Positions 23,568 through 33,161 of a DNA stretch of 64,000 nucleotides are shown here, piece by piece. The position numbers and the translations under genes were made by a program. The stretch's first letter is position 1; the number at the start of each line of letters is the position of its first letter. The DNA is from Pholiota molesta. Its lineage: Eukaryota > Basidiomycota > Agaricomycetes > Agaricales > Strophariaceae. Under the pieces are notes generated by a model that did not search any database, had not been told where the DNA came from, and saw nothing but the letters and a program-made list of their open reading frames with translations. The stretch is taken from NCBI GenBank assembly GCA_014925825.1, contig JACGCK010000004.1, forward strand, positions 992,001 through 1,056,000, read 5' to 3'.

Positions 23568-23769
23568 TCGGAACTCAATATACAGGTATCAAAACGAAGT
23601 TTATGCACTGGCAGGGGCAGGCCCAGAGCACGAAAGGGCGGCTGAGGTGGGCAAGGAGATCTGCATGGTATTGAGCTGGGTTGAAGAGATTCTGTGTTAT
23701 GCCATGGTAGATTTCAGTGAGGTTCAGGAACGCCACCTAGCTAGAGAGTTTATGTATCAAGCCAAGTAG
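23568..23769 (+). pseudogene. KDZ-element accessory gene, 3' part after fold-back copy B
   Basis: Continuation of the gene at 19925-20383. The frame reads ...RNSIYRYQNEVYALAGAG, then an acidic, helical tail ending HLAREFMYQAK and a stop at 23769. It has no recognisable domain. The open frame on both sides of the insertion indicates a recent disruption. Confidence 0.6.
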
Positions 23770-24434
23770 CTAGTTGCCTTCAATAATGCTGTGTTGGAGC
23801 CAGCTTATGTTGTCGACGCCGTATAGTAGAGACTAGAGTGGTTAAAGCGGAGTTTGAATGCAAACTTAACAAAGCGCCCGACATAGAAAAACATGTTTTA
23901 ATTCACTGAGGCAACGAAATATAATTCTAATCACATAGTTGCGCTCCAATTAATCACAGCTTTCAGAATATATATATATGTCATTAGGTTTAGAACAAGG
24001 AAAATAAAAGTCAGACGACGATGCCATATCACCCAGATTCCAACTAAATTTCCATAGCAGATTGCTCAAGGGCACCGCCATTCACTCACATTTTGCATCA
24101 CAAATAGGCTGTTCAAAATCTTATGTCTCCATGCATCACAGGCCCTAACAGGCTTCTATAATTGCTGATATCTACAAAATTGAAAGGCGAGGCAGGATGG
24201 CAATTGCATTAGGGTACTATATAAATTGGGTGGACGTATCTACAGCCCCTTCCAGAGGCCTTCTACCTATGCTGCCAAAAGCAAGGTATGTATGGTAGGG
24301 GGATTCTGGCAAAGGGCAGCGATGCGCGCAGGGGATGGGGTAGCGGCGCCTATAGGCCTCCGGGGAAGATTGCACATGTGCGAGCATTTTGCCGCCCAGC
24401 GTTTGTGTTTTTTGGGCCCAAAGCAAACCTCTCA
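23770..24434. other. Intergenic region, no gene seen
   Basis: AT-rich spacer between the 3' end of the split accessory gene and the 3' end of the convergent TET/JBP gene. It includes a short TA run near 23970. I see no coding or repeat structure of note. Confidence 0.5.
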
Positions 24435-26302
24435 TCAGAGGCCTGTCGATCGCAACTCTTTGAGGCTGCTCAGCATATCCATGCCACGAGCCCACCTCAG
24501 CATAGCATCCTCCTGCCGCCGCTCAAGCTCCTTGGGCGATGCCTTCTGCGTCCATGAGTCCTGGGATTGAAACCCGTTATCAATCCATCGAAAGAGCCCG
24601 CCGGCGGAGTACTGCGCCATGGAAAACCTGGTTTCGCCGGCTGCAATCGGGGTATTTGAGTGCTTGATTAGGGCTGAAGGGAGCAGGATGGTGGAGCCTG
24701 GAGGAAACCGTACGATGTATTTTAAATCCCAAAGAACAATGTGCCCCCCCAGATCCGGATTGTAGGAGCCTAGCGCTGTGACCGCGCACCATCCCCAGGT
24801 GAGGTTGGCGTAGTCGCGGTGTGGATAAGAAATGGTTCTTGGCCCAAGGTTGACCGTGCAGGCAGCGAAGGCGCTTTCAGGAATTGCAGGGCTGAGGCCG
24901 GGCGATGTGCTGCGGAGCTGACAGAGTGCGTCGGAATAATGGGAGTGAAGGCGGCGTGCATACGTGCGGAATAGGCCTGCCAATTGGGGTGTTAGCTTTC
25001 CTATGGGCCTGCAGGGCTTGGGGGCTTACAATTGGCAAACCCTGACAGCCTTCGCATGGCCTGGTTTTGGAACAGCCTCGTGAGGGCCCGTTCGTTTTGG
25101 GTGCAATGTGTCAGTACAGAGGGTTTCTTCTGCCCGCCTCCATGTGATACCCCTGCAGCGATGGCGGGGAAGCAGCCGCGACGATGCCTGGCATCCTTGG
25201 GGCCCACGCGGATGCGTCGGCGGGCCCCCTCGATTGCCCGATTCGCCTCGGCCACTACATCTCCCCACCCTTTGTCTCGAGGCACACCGCCAAGGACAGC
25301 AAAGACCATGCCGTCGCGATCAACGATTGGGCGGCAGTCACTGTACAAAAAATTCGTTAGTCGCTAAGCTTGCTGAGGAGATAATGGGACACACGCCCCA
25401 TCCCAGTCGACCACCACCATTCCATGCCCGTTTACCAGCTCCTCCAGGGTATACTCCCTCCGGTCTTCGGCTTTTTTCCCCTCGCGCAGGGCAGTCCAGC
25501 GCGGCTCAGTCAGGTTAACTTTGAAGTCTTCGCTGCAGTTGATCCAGGATCTCAGTACGGCGCTGCATGCCTGAAGACGGCGGCGTAGGATGCAGGCCTT
25601 TCCGCTCGCCCCCACCTTGGCTTCGATTTCGGCGCGTTTGGCGCCCCGCAGCTCACGCACTCGTAGGGTAGACTTGCGGTTTTTGGCCTTCTTTCCGACA
25701 GGGGTGGGGCATGGGGCGCCCGAAGGCCGGTCGGATATGAAGGAGGACTGGGCGCTGCCTTTGGCCACACGCGCGGGGGGGCCGTCACTGCCGCCACGGG
25801 CGGCCAAAGCGTCGGCGCTGTGGGCGGCCTCAACGATGATTTCGGCCCCACCCTCAGCATCAGAGAGGTCGGAGAGGTCGGAGAGGTCGGAGAGGTCGGA
25901 AAGGTCGGAAAGGTCGGAGAGGTCATCGTGGTCGGAGATGTCATCATTAGCGTCTTCGCTCAGGAGGACCTGAAGGTATTCACGCGCGGTGAATGCTGCA
26001 GGTGCTTCGAGAGGCTCTCCATGCGTAAGTTGGGATGGGGCGAATGCATACGGGGAAAGCGTTTTCCCCGTACGGGTGGGATCTTTCACAAAATGGGCAG
26101 TTAGCAAAGCTTTCAATAAGTAGGGTGGGGTGGGGAAGGTGGCTGGGAGGCTCTGTGGCAGCGGACAGCAACCGCGATACGTTTCCAAGGTCGGCCTCGA
26201 CACGCAGCGCCTGTCACATGTGCACGATAATGGCTCCATGCCAGGAAAGGGAGTGGGTGAGAGGAGCAAGGGCTTACCAAGTTTGGGCATATCACGTAGC
26301 AC
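24435..26302 (-). CDS. TET/JBP-family 2-oxoglutarate/Fe(II) dioxygenase (5-methylcytosine oxidase)
   Basis: Exons on the minus strand are 26302-25395, 25340-25030 and 24976-24435, giving at least 586 residues. The frame stays open upstream to about 26417, so the true start is uncertain. The C-terminal catalytic domain shows the family's double-stranded beta-helix motifs: an HxD-type iron ligand (ISYPHRDYANLTWGWCAVTA), GGHIVLWDLKYIVRFPPGST, the distal His (ALIKHSNTPI), and the 2-oxoglutarate-binding Arg (GETRFSMAQYSAGGLFRW). Fungal TET/JBP proteins oxidise 5-methylcytosine in DNA. The N-terminal half has a Cys-rich patch (CTCDRRC) and an Asp/Ser/Leu repeat coded by a 9-base microsatellite at about 25862-25925. 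The gene sits inside the giant KDZ element, matching the known KDZ-TET association. All metal and cofactor residues appear present, so it is probably active. Confidence 0.87.
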
Positions 26303-26818
26303 GTAGCCGGGGGCGCTGAGCTTGCAGTGTTTCTGGATGCAGTGTTTCTGGAGGAGGTAGTGTTGATCCCTGGAGGATGCGCAAAGCGCTTGGCTAGCAC
26401 AAATGATGCACGGACCAATTTACCATGTGATCTTGATGTGATTAGATGTCCATTGATCTTGACATGATTAGATGCACGTTGGCTGCGCGTTGGCTGCGCA
26501 TTGGTTGCGCGATGTGAGCGCATCCCGGAGACACTCGAGGGCGGCACTTTGTGTATGGATTGGATATCATAATAAAAATTTTGGCTTGTGTTTTAGCCCA
26601 CTGAGCCTAACATATGCCAAGCCGATGACTCAAATTTTTCGAAGAAGGGTTCCAATGTGGTCATAGCATTGTAACAAGATAGACAGAGCTTTCGAAACAT
26701 GTACGGAGGTAGCTACTGATACGCGCCAAGGCGGCACTCCGCATGCAAGCCCAACTTCATCTGGACGTTCGCGCGTCAACTAGAGGCCAATCACCGAGGA
26801 GGATGGCACAACGTACTG
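26303..26818. other. Region upstream of the TET/JBP gene with short direct repeats
   Basis: Contains a 15-bp duplication of AGTGTTTCTGGATGC (about 26320-26350), repeated ATGATTAGATG motifs and three GCGTTGGCTGC-like units (about 26475-26512). It probably holds the 5' end and promoter of the minus-strand TET/JBP gene and the 3' flank of the next minus-strand gene. The longer frames here are not convincing. Confidence 0.4.
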
Positions 26819-27372
26819 TCAAAAATCTTCCCGCTCTTTGTCCGAATGTTTCGCGCCACTTTTCATGCCATTTTTCTTCCCATACGCCCGCCTGAAGGCC
26901 TTCTCCTTCTCGTGCGCTTCCTCCGCCTTCTTGCCTTCTCTCTGGAGATGCCACTCCTGCAAGAGGGTCAGGTGCACAGCCTTCGCGATTCCGATACCTA
27001 TCACAGGAGAATTCGGCCACGGGAAGGGATGGGTGATGGTAGTGACGAGCTCCGTGGCAGCATCGGCTGGGCCAGCAATCGTGTAGCCAAGTCTCGAATG
27101 CCTTGACGTGTTTCGTCCGGGAGGCGGTCGATCTCGTCCAGCCTAGCAGTCTTGAAGGCGACTTGGTTGTGGCGCGCTCGTGCGGGGGCGTCGAGGCGGT
27201 CAAGGTAGATGTGAAGAAAGTGGGTTTGGGAATAGGGAAGGAATTTGATGCGCTCAGCCCCCTTCAGATGGGCGAAGTTTTTGAAGAAACGGAAGAATTC
27301 AAGCGCCATGGCGAGGTACATGGTGCGGTGTTGACGATCGTAGGAGTAGATGATCCGTGCGTTGCTGCTCAT
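26819..27372 (-). pseudogene. KDZ-element accessory gene, single-base frame break
   Basis: The minus-strand ATG at 27372 opens MSSNARIIYSYDRQHRTMYL and a conserved-looking block (AHLKGAERIKFLPYSQTHF, DRLDAPARARHNQ). The frame runs into a stop just after ...PSPIPSRGRI. The neighbouring frame continues PVIGIGIAKAVHLTLLQEWH to a Lys/Glu-rich end at 26819. One added base near 27005 would join the two frames. I recognise it only as a protein seen next to fungal KDZ/TET loci. It may be pseudogenised or carry a sequencing deletion. The same-strand gap to the TET/JBP gene is about 500 bases. Confidence 0.5.
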
Positions 27373-27404
27373 GGAGCCTCTGGGGGTGCAGTATTCGCGA
27401 TGGA

Positions 27405-28562
27405 TAGTGTTGTACGCGGCTCGGCTTCAAAGCCGTAAGCCGTACGGCTTACGGCCGGCTTAGCCGAGCCGAGCCGAGCTTTCAAGGGGGCTTTGGATGG
27501 CCTGGGGCCCGGGCTTGTGTTTCTGAAAGCCGTGAGCCTGGGCTCAGGCCGCGGCTTTTTTGGTCCGTGCGCTGTCAAATTCAAGCGGCGCTCGAATCGA
27601 ATGATGGATGTTGAACGTCGCTCAACGTTCAACATCAACACCTCCTCGGCTCGCTCCACCACACCCGCAACGTTCGCGCGCCGCAACACGAAGGAAAAGG
27701 GGGCTGGAGAGCGAAGGGAAGACCCGGGATGCGGGAGATCCGCCAGGTGCGTCACACTTGATGCACTTTCGCCTATTCTAATGTTCCCCCTTGCTCCCCT
27801 ATAGCCAGTGCGACATCTACCGTGCCAGTAGCCGTACGACAGCGTCCCGTACCGCAACGAGCACGACCCCCCGGCGCCTTTTCGTCATCCCAGGGCACTA
27901 TGCTGTTGTGTCAGCCCGTACACGTCGATGCCGCGGGAGCTCGATGCGCGCTCAGCACAGCACCGAGCACGAGCACTTCTGGAGCTCGATACGTCCGCCG
28001 CACCACGATGAGCACGACTGCTCGGTCCCTCCGGCAGACAGGCGCAATGACAGCGGACAAACGTGAATATGACGGGCAGACGCCAGGCAGACACGAGCAC
28101 GGCGGGCATGCGCAAGCACGACGGCGGGAACGCGCGAGCACGGCGGATTACGGGTAGACGCGAGCACGCACGGTGGGGAGATGCGAGCACGTCGGGCAGA
28201 CGCTCGTCGACGCGATCTCCGCGGACGCCACGCGGGCGTCGCGGGCTCGCTCGCCACCTGCGCGCTGTCCGCACCCTAAGTGCCCGACGCACAGCGACCC
28301 ACACCCACACCCTACCATCTATACGTACAAGGAGGCTGCATATGTGCAGCCTCTGCGGCGTAGAGATGCATACGGGGGTGGGTATTGACAGCGCGTTCAC
28401 TTGGCGCTGCATACGCTCCGAAGCCGCGGCCTGGGCCGAAGCCGAGCCCTGGCTTGGGCTTGGTAGGGCCTACGGCTCGGGCTCGCAATTTAGTGAGCCG
28501 TGAGCCCCCAAAGCCGAGCCAAAGCCGGGGCTTTCAGGCCGAGCCGAGCCGTGGCAACACTA
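27405..28562. mobile_element. Non-autonomous hAT-like element (1,158 bp)
   Basis: The ends TAGTGTTG ... CAACACTA are inverted and continue as GGCTCGGCTT / AAGCC..GAGCCGAGCC. The 8-bp target GCGATGGA is duplicated at 27397-27404 and 28563-28570, as expected for hAT transposition. The subterminal regions are very rich in GCCGAGCC/AAGCC(G/C) inverted motifs. The interior has no transposase; frames are short and repeat-driven. Confidence 0.8.
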
Positions 28563-28630
28563 GCGATGGATGGGCCAATCCGCCCTTTGGCCACCTGTAG
28601 ACGCTAGTATTATACATGAGCCCATGGTAG

Positions 28631-29166
28631 CACCTGCCATACCCTGTTGTTTGGTCTTATTAGACGGGAACAAGATGCTCCTCTTCGTCTCTAAATAGAC
28701 CCAAGACGTACATCCACCCGCTAGGGGCAATAACTACCCAATAACTATCCCTTATTCCCACCTCACCGGTTACTAGTCGTCCTCCGCCACCGGTGTTTGT
28801 CCCAGCGTCGTCAGGTCCATCAAAGGCCCATCAAAGGCCCTCGCGCCCATCAACCATCTTCTCCCGTTATGGCAATTCCCATCAGCAACGTCCGCCGCCA
28901 TCCTCGGTGACCTCTGCTCGCCGCCGTCGACGACGAGCATGCCTCCCGCACTCATTCCCCGGCCGATTTCTTAGCAATTTTAACAGTAGCTTACCCTTCA
29001 TGTATAGACTAGTATTATAGACCAACAGATCTCCATGATTTTTATTGAAGGCCCCAGAGGCCCTTTAAGTGTCTGCTCACCATCAACACCAACAGTGAGC
29101 TCTCTCTTGTTCAATTTTCACTCAAGCCTTTCGCAAATTCAATAGTAGCTTGATTGTATTATAATA
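28631..29166 (+). repeat. Left long terminal inverted repeat of second KDZ transposon
   Basis: Pairs with about 36484-37019. The two arms translate to identical short frames, so they are nearly identical in sequence. Long, matching arms suggest recent transposition or gene conversion. Confidence 0.88.
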
Positions 29167-29253
29167 GTAGATAAAAACATGTTCAAAAGGTAACAAGACA
29201 GTGATCAAGGGAGATGTGCTTCAAGAGGAGGCTGGAGAAGGGCAATCTGAACC

Positions 29254-30740
29254 TTAGAGGTCCCTGCTATCGCTCGCTGCATGAATTGACTGGGTACATG
29301 TCGGCGGGAGCTGAGACAAGGCTGCTTGTGCCCTTGAGGTAGCAGTCTGACCATCAGTAGTCTTCGCAGCCTTGCGCGGACCCCTCTTGACACCTGCATC
29401 AGAGCGGCCCTTCCTTTTCTTCCCAATCGTCTCGCCAGCCTGCTCCCTCACCACCATCTGCTTTGCGTGGGACGTAACCTCGAGTTTCGTGAGCCGTATC
29501 CAATGGCAAGTGCCACACCGGAGAGCTTCGAGGAGGGTGCGAACATCGTGAATCGTGTGGATATCATTCGGGCTGATCACCTTGTCGAAGGTCCATCCGA
29601 CGAGCTTGACACCGTGCCTCTGGATGATCTGCGTGTCGTAGTTTGCGTAGTTCATTTGAGCTTGTCGATTTTGTGCTGCGGTTCCTGCAATGATGAAAAG
29701 AATGAGTACCAGTAGCTGAGGGAGTGGAAGACAGGCGTACTGAGGCCTCCGTTGATGAACGAGCTGCATTCTATGCGCATAGATGCAAGGGAGTCGGGAT
29801 TACGATCTGATGGATGTTCGATGGTATCAATAAACGGTCTGTTGAATGAGGACAAGACGTACTTTTGGATTTGGAGCAAGACCACTGCTCCAGCATGCGG
29901 CTACCATCCCACATGGTGACACCAAAAGCATCCGTTGTAAAGCTGGAGGCGTTCTGGGAGCAAAGCCAATTGGGCTGGTAGGTATCTTCGAGATGCGAGC
30001 GGCTAGTAAATGCGACGATAGAGGCTCCGGTGCGATTCGAAAGACCAGTAATCTAGGTAGAAGTTAGTAGGCACAATAAAACAACTTAGTGACTCGAAGA
30101 CTCACCATGCGGTCAAGTTCCGAGACTCCTGCACGATAATCTTGCGCTGCTGATTTGTTTGTTGCGCGCGCGCCAGTCTTCTTGAGCTGGCGGACCTTCC
30201 GAACTTCGCTCTTCATCTCTTCCTCTTGGTCCTTCGAGAGGTTCTGGTATGCGGGGTCCTCTTTCACAAGGTGACGTATCTCGAGAAGATTCTTCCGTTC
30301 GCCTAGAGGTAAGTCTAGAGAAGATTAATGACAGGTTAGGATGTGTAGAATGTATACTCACTGTCATTGACCTCTTTCGCCTTCATATGAATCTTGGCAT
30401 TTGCTATGTTGACATCGCGCTTGGGCTTGAAGTGAGCATTCCCAGCGTGGAGCTTCTTGAGATATTGGGGGTCCAATGAGTGCGCCTTTGCGAGTTCTTC
30501 CAATTTGGTGTGATAGCCTTCGAGTAGGACGTCATAAGCGCCGATAGCCTTCGCATGGTTTTCCTTCTTTGCTGCAGCTTTGGTAGAACGGCTGATTTGC
30601 TGGGTATCGGTCAGCTCTTTGCTCGTGAGAGTGCGGGGCTGCTGCTGAGAGAGGTGTGGGTTTCGTAGTGCATGTGTATTGTTATCATTGAAACCAAAGC
30701 CTGAGGACGCGACGGAGAATTCTTGGGAAGGATGGGCCAT
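29254..30740 (-). CDS. KDZ-associated accessory protein (basic C-terminus)
   Basis: The minus-strand gene runs from ATG at 30740 (MAHPSQEFSVASSGFG) to a stop at 29254, with at least three introns (near 30310-30360, 30065-30110 and 29700-29860). Segments include a Lys-rich helix (KELTDTQQISRSTKAAAKKE), a charged coiled-coil-like stretch (KDQEEEMKSEVRKVRQLKK), the conserved-looking GASIVAFTSRSHLED and the C-terminal VKLVGWTFDKVISPNDIHTI followed by a strongly basic tail (IGKKRKGRSDAGVKRGPRKA). Proteins of this shape recur near fungal KDZ transposases as I recall, but have no known function. The basic tail suggests nucleic-acid binding or nuclear import. It is divergent from the RNase H1 N-domain gene, with 20-bp tandem repeats between them. 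Confidence 0.65.
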
Positions 30741-30764
30741 ATTGTTGTCACAATTGTTCACACA

Positions 30765-30843
30765 GACGCTTCTCTGTCAACCCCGACGCTTCTCTGTCAA
30801 CCCCACGCTTCTCTGTCAACCCCACGCTTCTCTGTCAACCCCA
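30765..30843. repeat. Tandem ~20-bp repeat in a divergent promoter
   Basis: Four adjoining units of GCTTCTCTGTCAACCCCAC type lie between the start of the minus-strand accessory gene and the plus-strand RNase H1 N-domain gene. Their position suggests clustered factor- or transposase-binding sites. Confidence 0.7.
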
Positions 30844-31136
30844 TGTTTCACAAGGTTTCACAGCGCTGTGCACACTTGATTGCCGAGCAATAATATGACA
30901 TCGTGGTATGTTTGTTGAAAACATGTGACGCTGTTGTGGTTTGATATGTCAAGTTCATTAAACGTTGATCGCATGTCAACCATTCAACATCACTTCCTTC
31001 CTTCCTTTCCCCCACATTCCCTCCCTTCGTTTTGTCGTCGTCGCCGTCCAGGTTCTTCCATGACGCCGGGTATGTCTCTAATGCCCAGATTATCGTCTGT
31101 TCTAACATTGTGGAATGTATAGACTCCCGCTTCCCG

Positions 31137-32269
31137 ATGACTCCACCAAGGGGCTCACCGTCTGTGTTCTTCACTGGTACGAGCGCAACACACCATTCAC
31201 TCTCTGTAATGACTATCTACACAGCACACACCAGTCCCACTGCTGTTGGTGGTGGCTACACTGAAGGTATGTATCGTCAGCCTGGGTCCTGGATTTCGAG
31301 GCTAACTGTCATCGCACTAGAGCTATCCATTTCGCAGCAGGTGTATTGGGAAGATTTTGAGGATCTCGTAGTGGCTCCAGTGTCACTCCCGCCACCACCA
31401 CCACCAGCCAATCGCACCAGCATTTCGCAAACTGAACGATACTCCCAAGGTCAACGATCAGCCAAAGGATTCATTGCTTATGTTGTGTTTGCTGGCAATG
31501 ACATCGGAGTCTTTTACAACTGGTATGTTTTTGATTTCACCTTCGTCAATTCCCATATCTGCTTATGATCCACAGGGACATCGTTCGACGAGCCATCGAA
31601 AACTGTGAGCGGAAATGCTTCAAGGGTTTCAAAAGCTACGAAGATGCCTGTCTCGCATGGCAACAGTTCATCGTAGGTAATATACTTCCTACTGATACAG
31701 TAGAAACGCTGAGCCATCGTCGCATGCCACATCCCATTGCCCCGCTTGTCGTGGATGATTCCATTGCCGGCCTGCATCTCCCGCCAGCGGCTCCTTCGAC
31801 ATTGTCGCAGTCCGGCAACACGAGCGGAGTCACCGTCCACATCCACACGAATGTCTCGAATGCTTCTCCACGTCAGACCACCCACATATCTCGATCTCAA
31901 TCACAACCTGCATCGCACTCTGTCGGAACCCCTCAGTCGCCCAACCCACCTCCGTATTCAATGACTCCTGCCGGAACGCCCTCAGCACAACGTCGCGGTG
32001 TGTCACCAATGCGGCCGTTGTCACCAACACCTTCGAGGCCAGGTCCATCGACACTCTTGCGAGTGCGCCTCCCTGCCCCGGAGCATCACCTGTACTTCAT
32101 TATCCTCATCGGTCAAGCTCCCGGAGTATACATGGGACGGCGTCAGGCCACGGCTGCTCTTGGGCCGTTATCTGCTGCCAAGTATGATAGTGCTGCTACG
32201 AAGGCTGAGGCTGATGCCATTTTTGTTAGTGCTTACATGTCCAGTGATATAGCTCGTCTCTCGGAGTAA
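31137..32269 (+). CDS. RNase H1 N-terminal-like (RNA:DNA hybrid-binding) domain protein in KDZ element
   Basis: The likely start is ATG 31137 (MTPPRGSPSVFF), with introns near 31172-31222, 31266-31320 and 31523-31575. An upstream exon before 31060 is possible. The middle of the protein has the compact fold seen in the N-terminal domain of RNase H1 and caulimovirus protein VI: FIAYVVFAGNDIGVFYNWD, then VRRAIENCERKCFKGFKSYE, DACLAWQQF. In RNase H1 this module binds RNA:DNA hybrids and dsRNA; no RNase H catalytic domain follows. A Ser/Pro-rich linker leads to a second half with LYFIILIGQAPGVYMGRRQA, which looks like another diverged copy of the domain. It lies inside the second KDZ transposon. 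The role there is inference: it might bind hybrids or single-stranded DNA during transposition. Confidence 0.65.
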
Positions 32270-33161
32270 GGCTTACACCTTGCTCTCTACATACCCTTGA
32301 TGCCTTGTCACTACTGTACATACCCTTGATGCCTGCTTACTTACCTTTCTCTTGGACTCTGTTGTTGTGTTGCATAGCTAGGCCCTTGTTTTCTTTACCA
32401 CCACTCTGTCATGTAGGTAGAACCTCGTCAAAAAAATTATGACCTTACCCCTAAAGTGCCTTTGACGGCGAAGCTACGCATTTTTATTTTCTGGTAAACC
32501 TTAATGTGAATAGGCGCTGGCGTCTGATTGGCTGGCATCAATGCACCGTCTCACTTTTCAAATGCACAAGTCCATTTTGGCTATTTTTGAAAGGCCAAAT
32601 TCTTTATATCTTGTCTTATACAATAGGTATCAGTATGAAAGTTGTATGGGCATCATAAGGGAAGGTATACCCACAACATAAGCCTAATGAGAAACCTTGA
32701 GCAATATTTGAACATGGTCATAGAATGGTAGTAGAGAGATGTATGGCGTGTATAACCTCATACCCCTGCCTATCGATACTTGAATACATGAACTTTCTTG
32801 TTAAAAATGAACCTTTCTTATTAAATCTAGAGTGTTCTCCTATAGCTAAAACAGTTGAAACTTCGACCTTATCACCAAAACTCCGTCCGGAATTGATTGA
32901 AGAAGCCTGAAATTCAACAGTAAAACATGGGTTTGGGCTTTATTGCTAATATAGGGTCATAAAAAAATCCAGACGCTTTCCGGACACAATAAATCAACTA
33001 AATACAATGTCTTACACATTATCCAGCAAAATTCTGTTACATCTAACGGAAGGAATTCTTTGAATTCATCCAAACATTACATCTAATCGTACAGATGTAC
33101 CATGATAGCAGGCGTGACTTGTGATGTTTAACGTGACAAAGTGCGTTGATCAACAAGGAAA
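32270..33161. other. AT-rich spacer, no gene seen
   Basis: Lies between the RNase H1 N-domain gene and the KDZ transposase gene. It has TTATGACC-type motifs near 32438 and 32952 in opposite orientation, which might bound a small degraded element. No convincing coding sequence. Confidence 0.4.

Noticed and set aside
29205..29300. Extra small gene in the 5' flank of the left KDZ arm
   Set aside because: The frame is a shadow of the minus-strand accessory gene's last exon.
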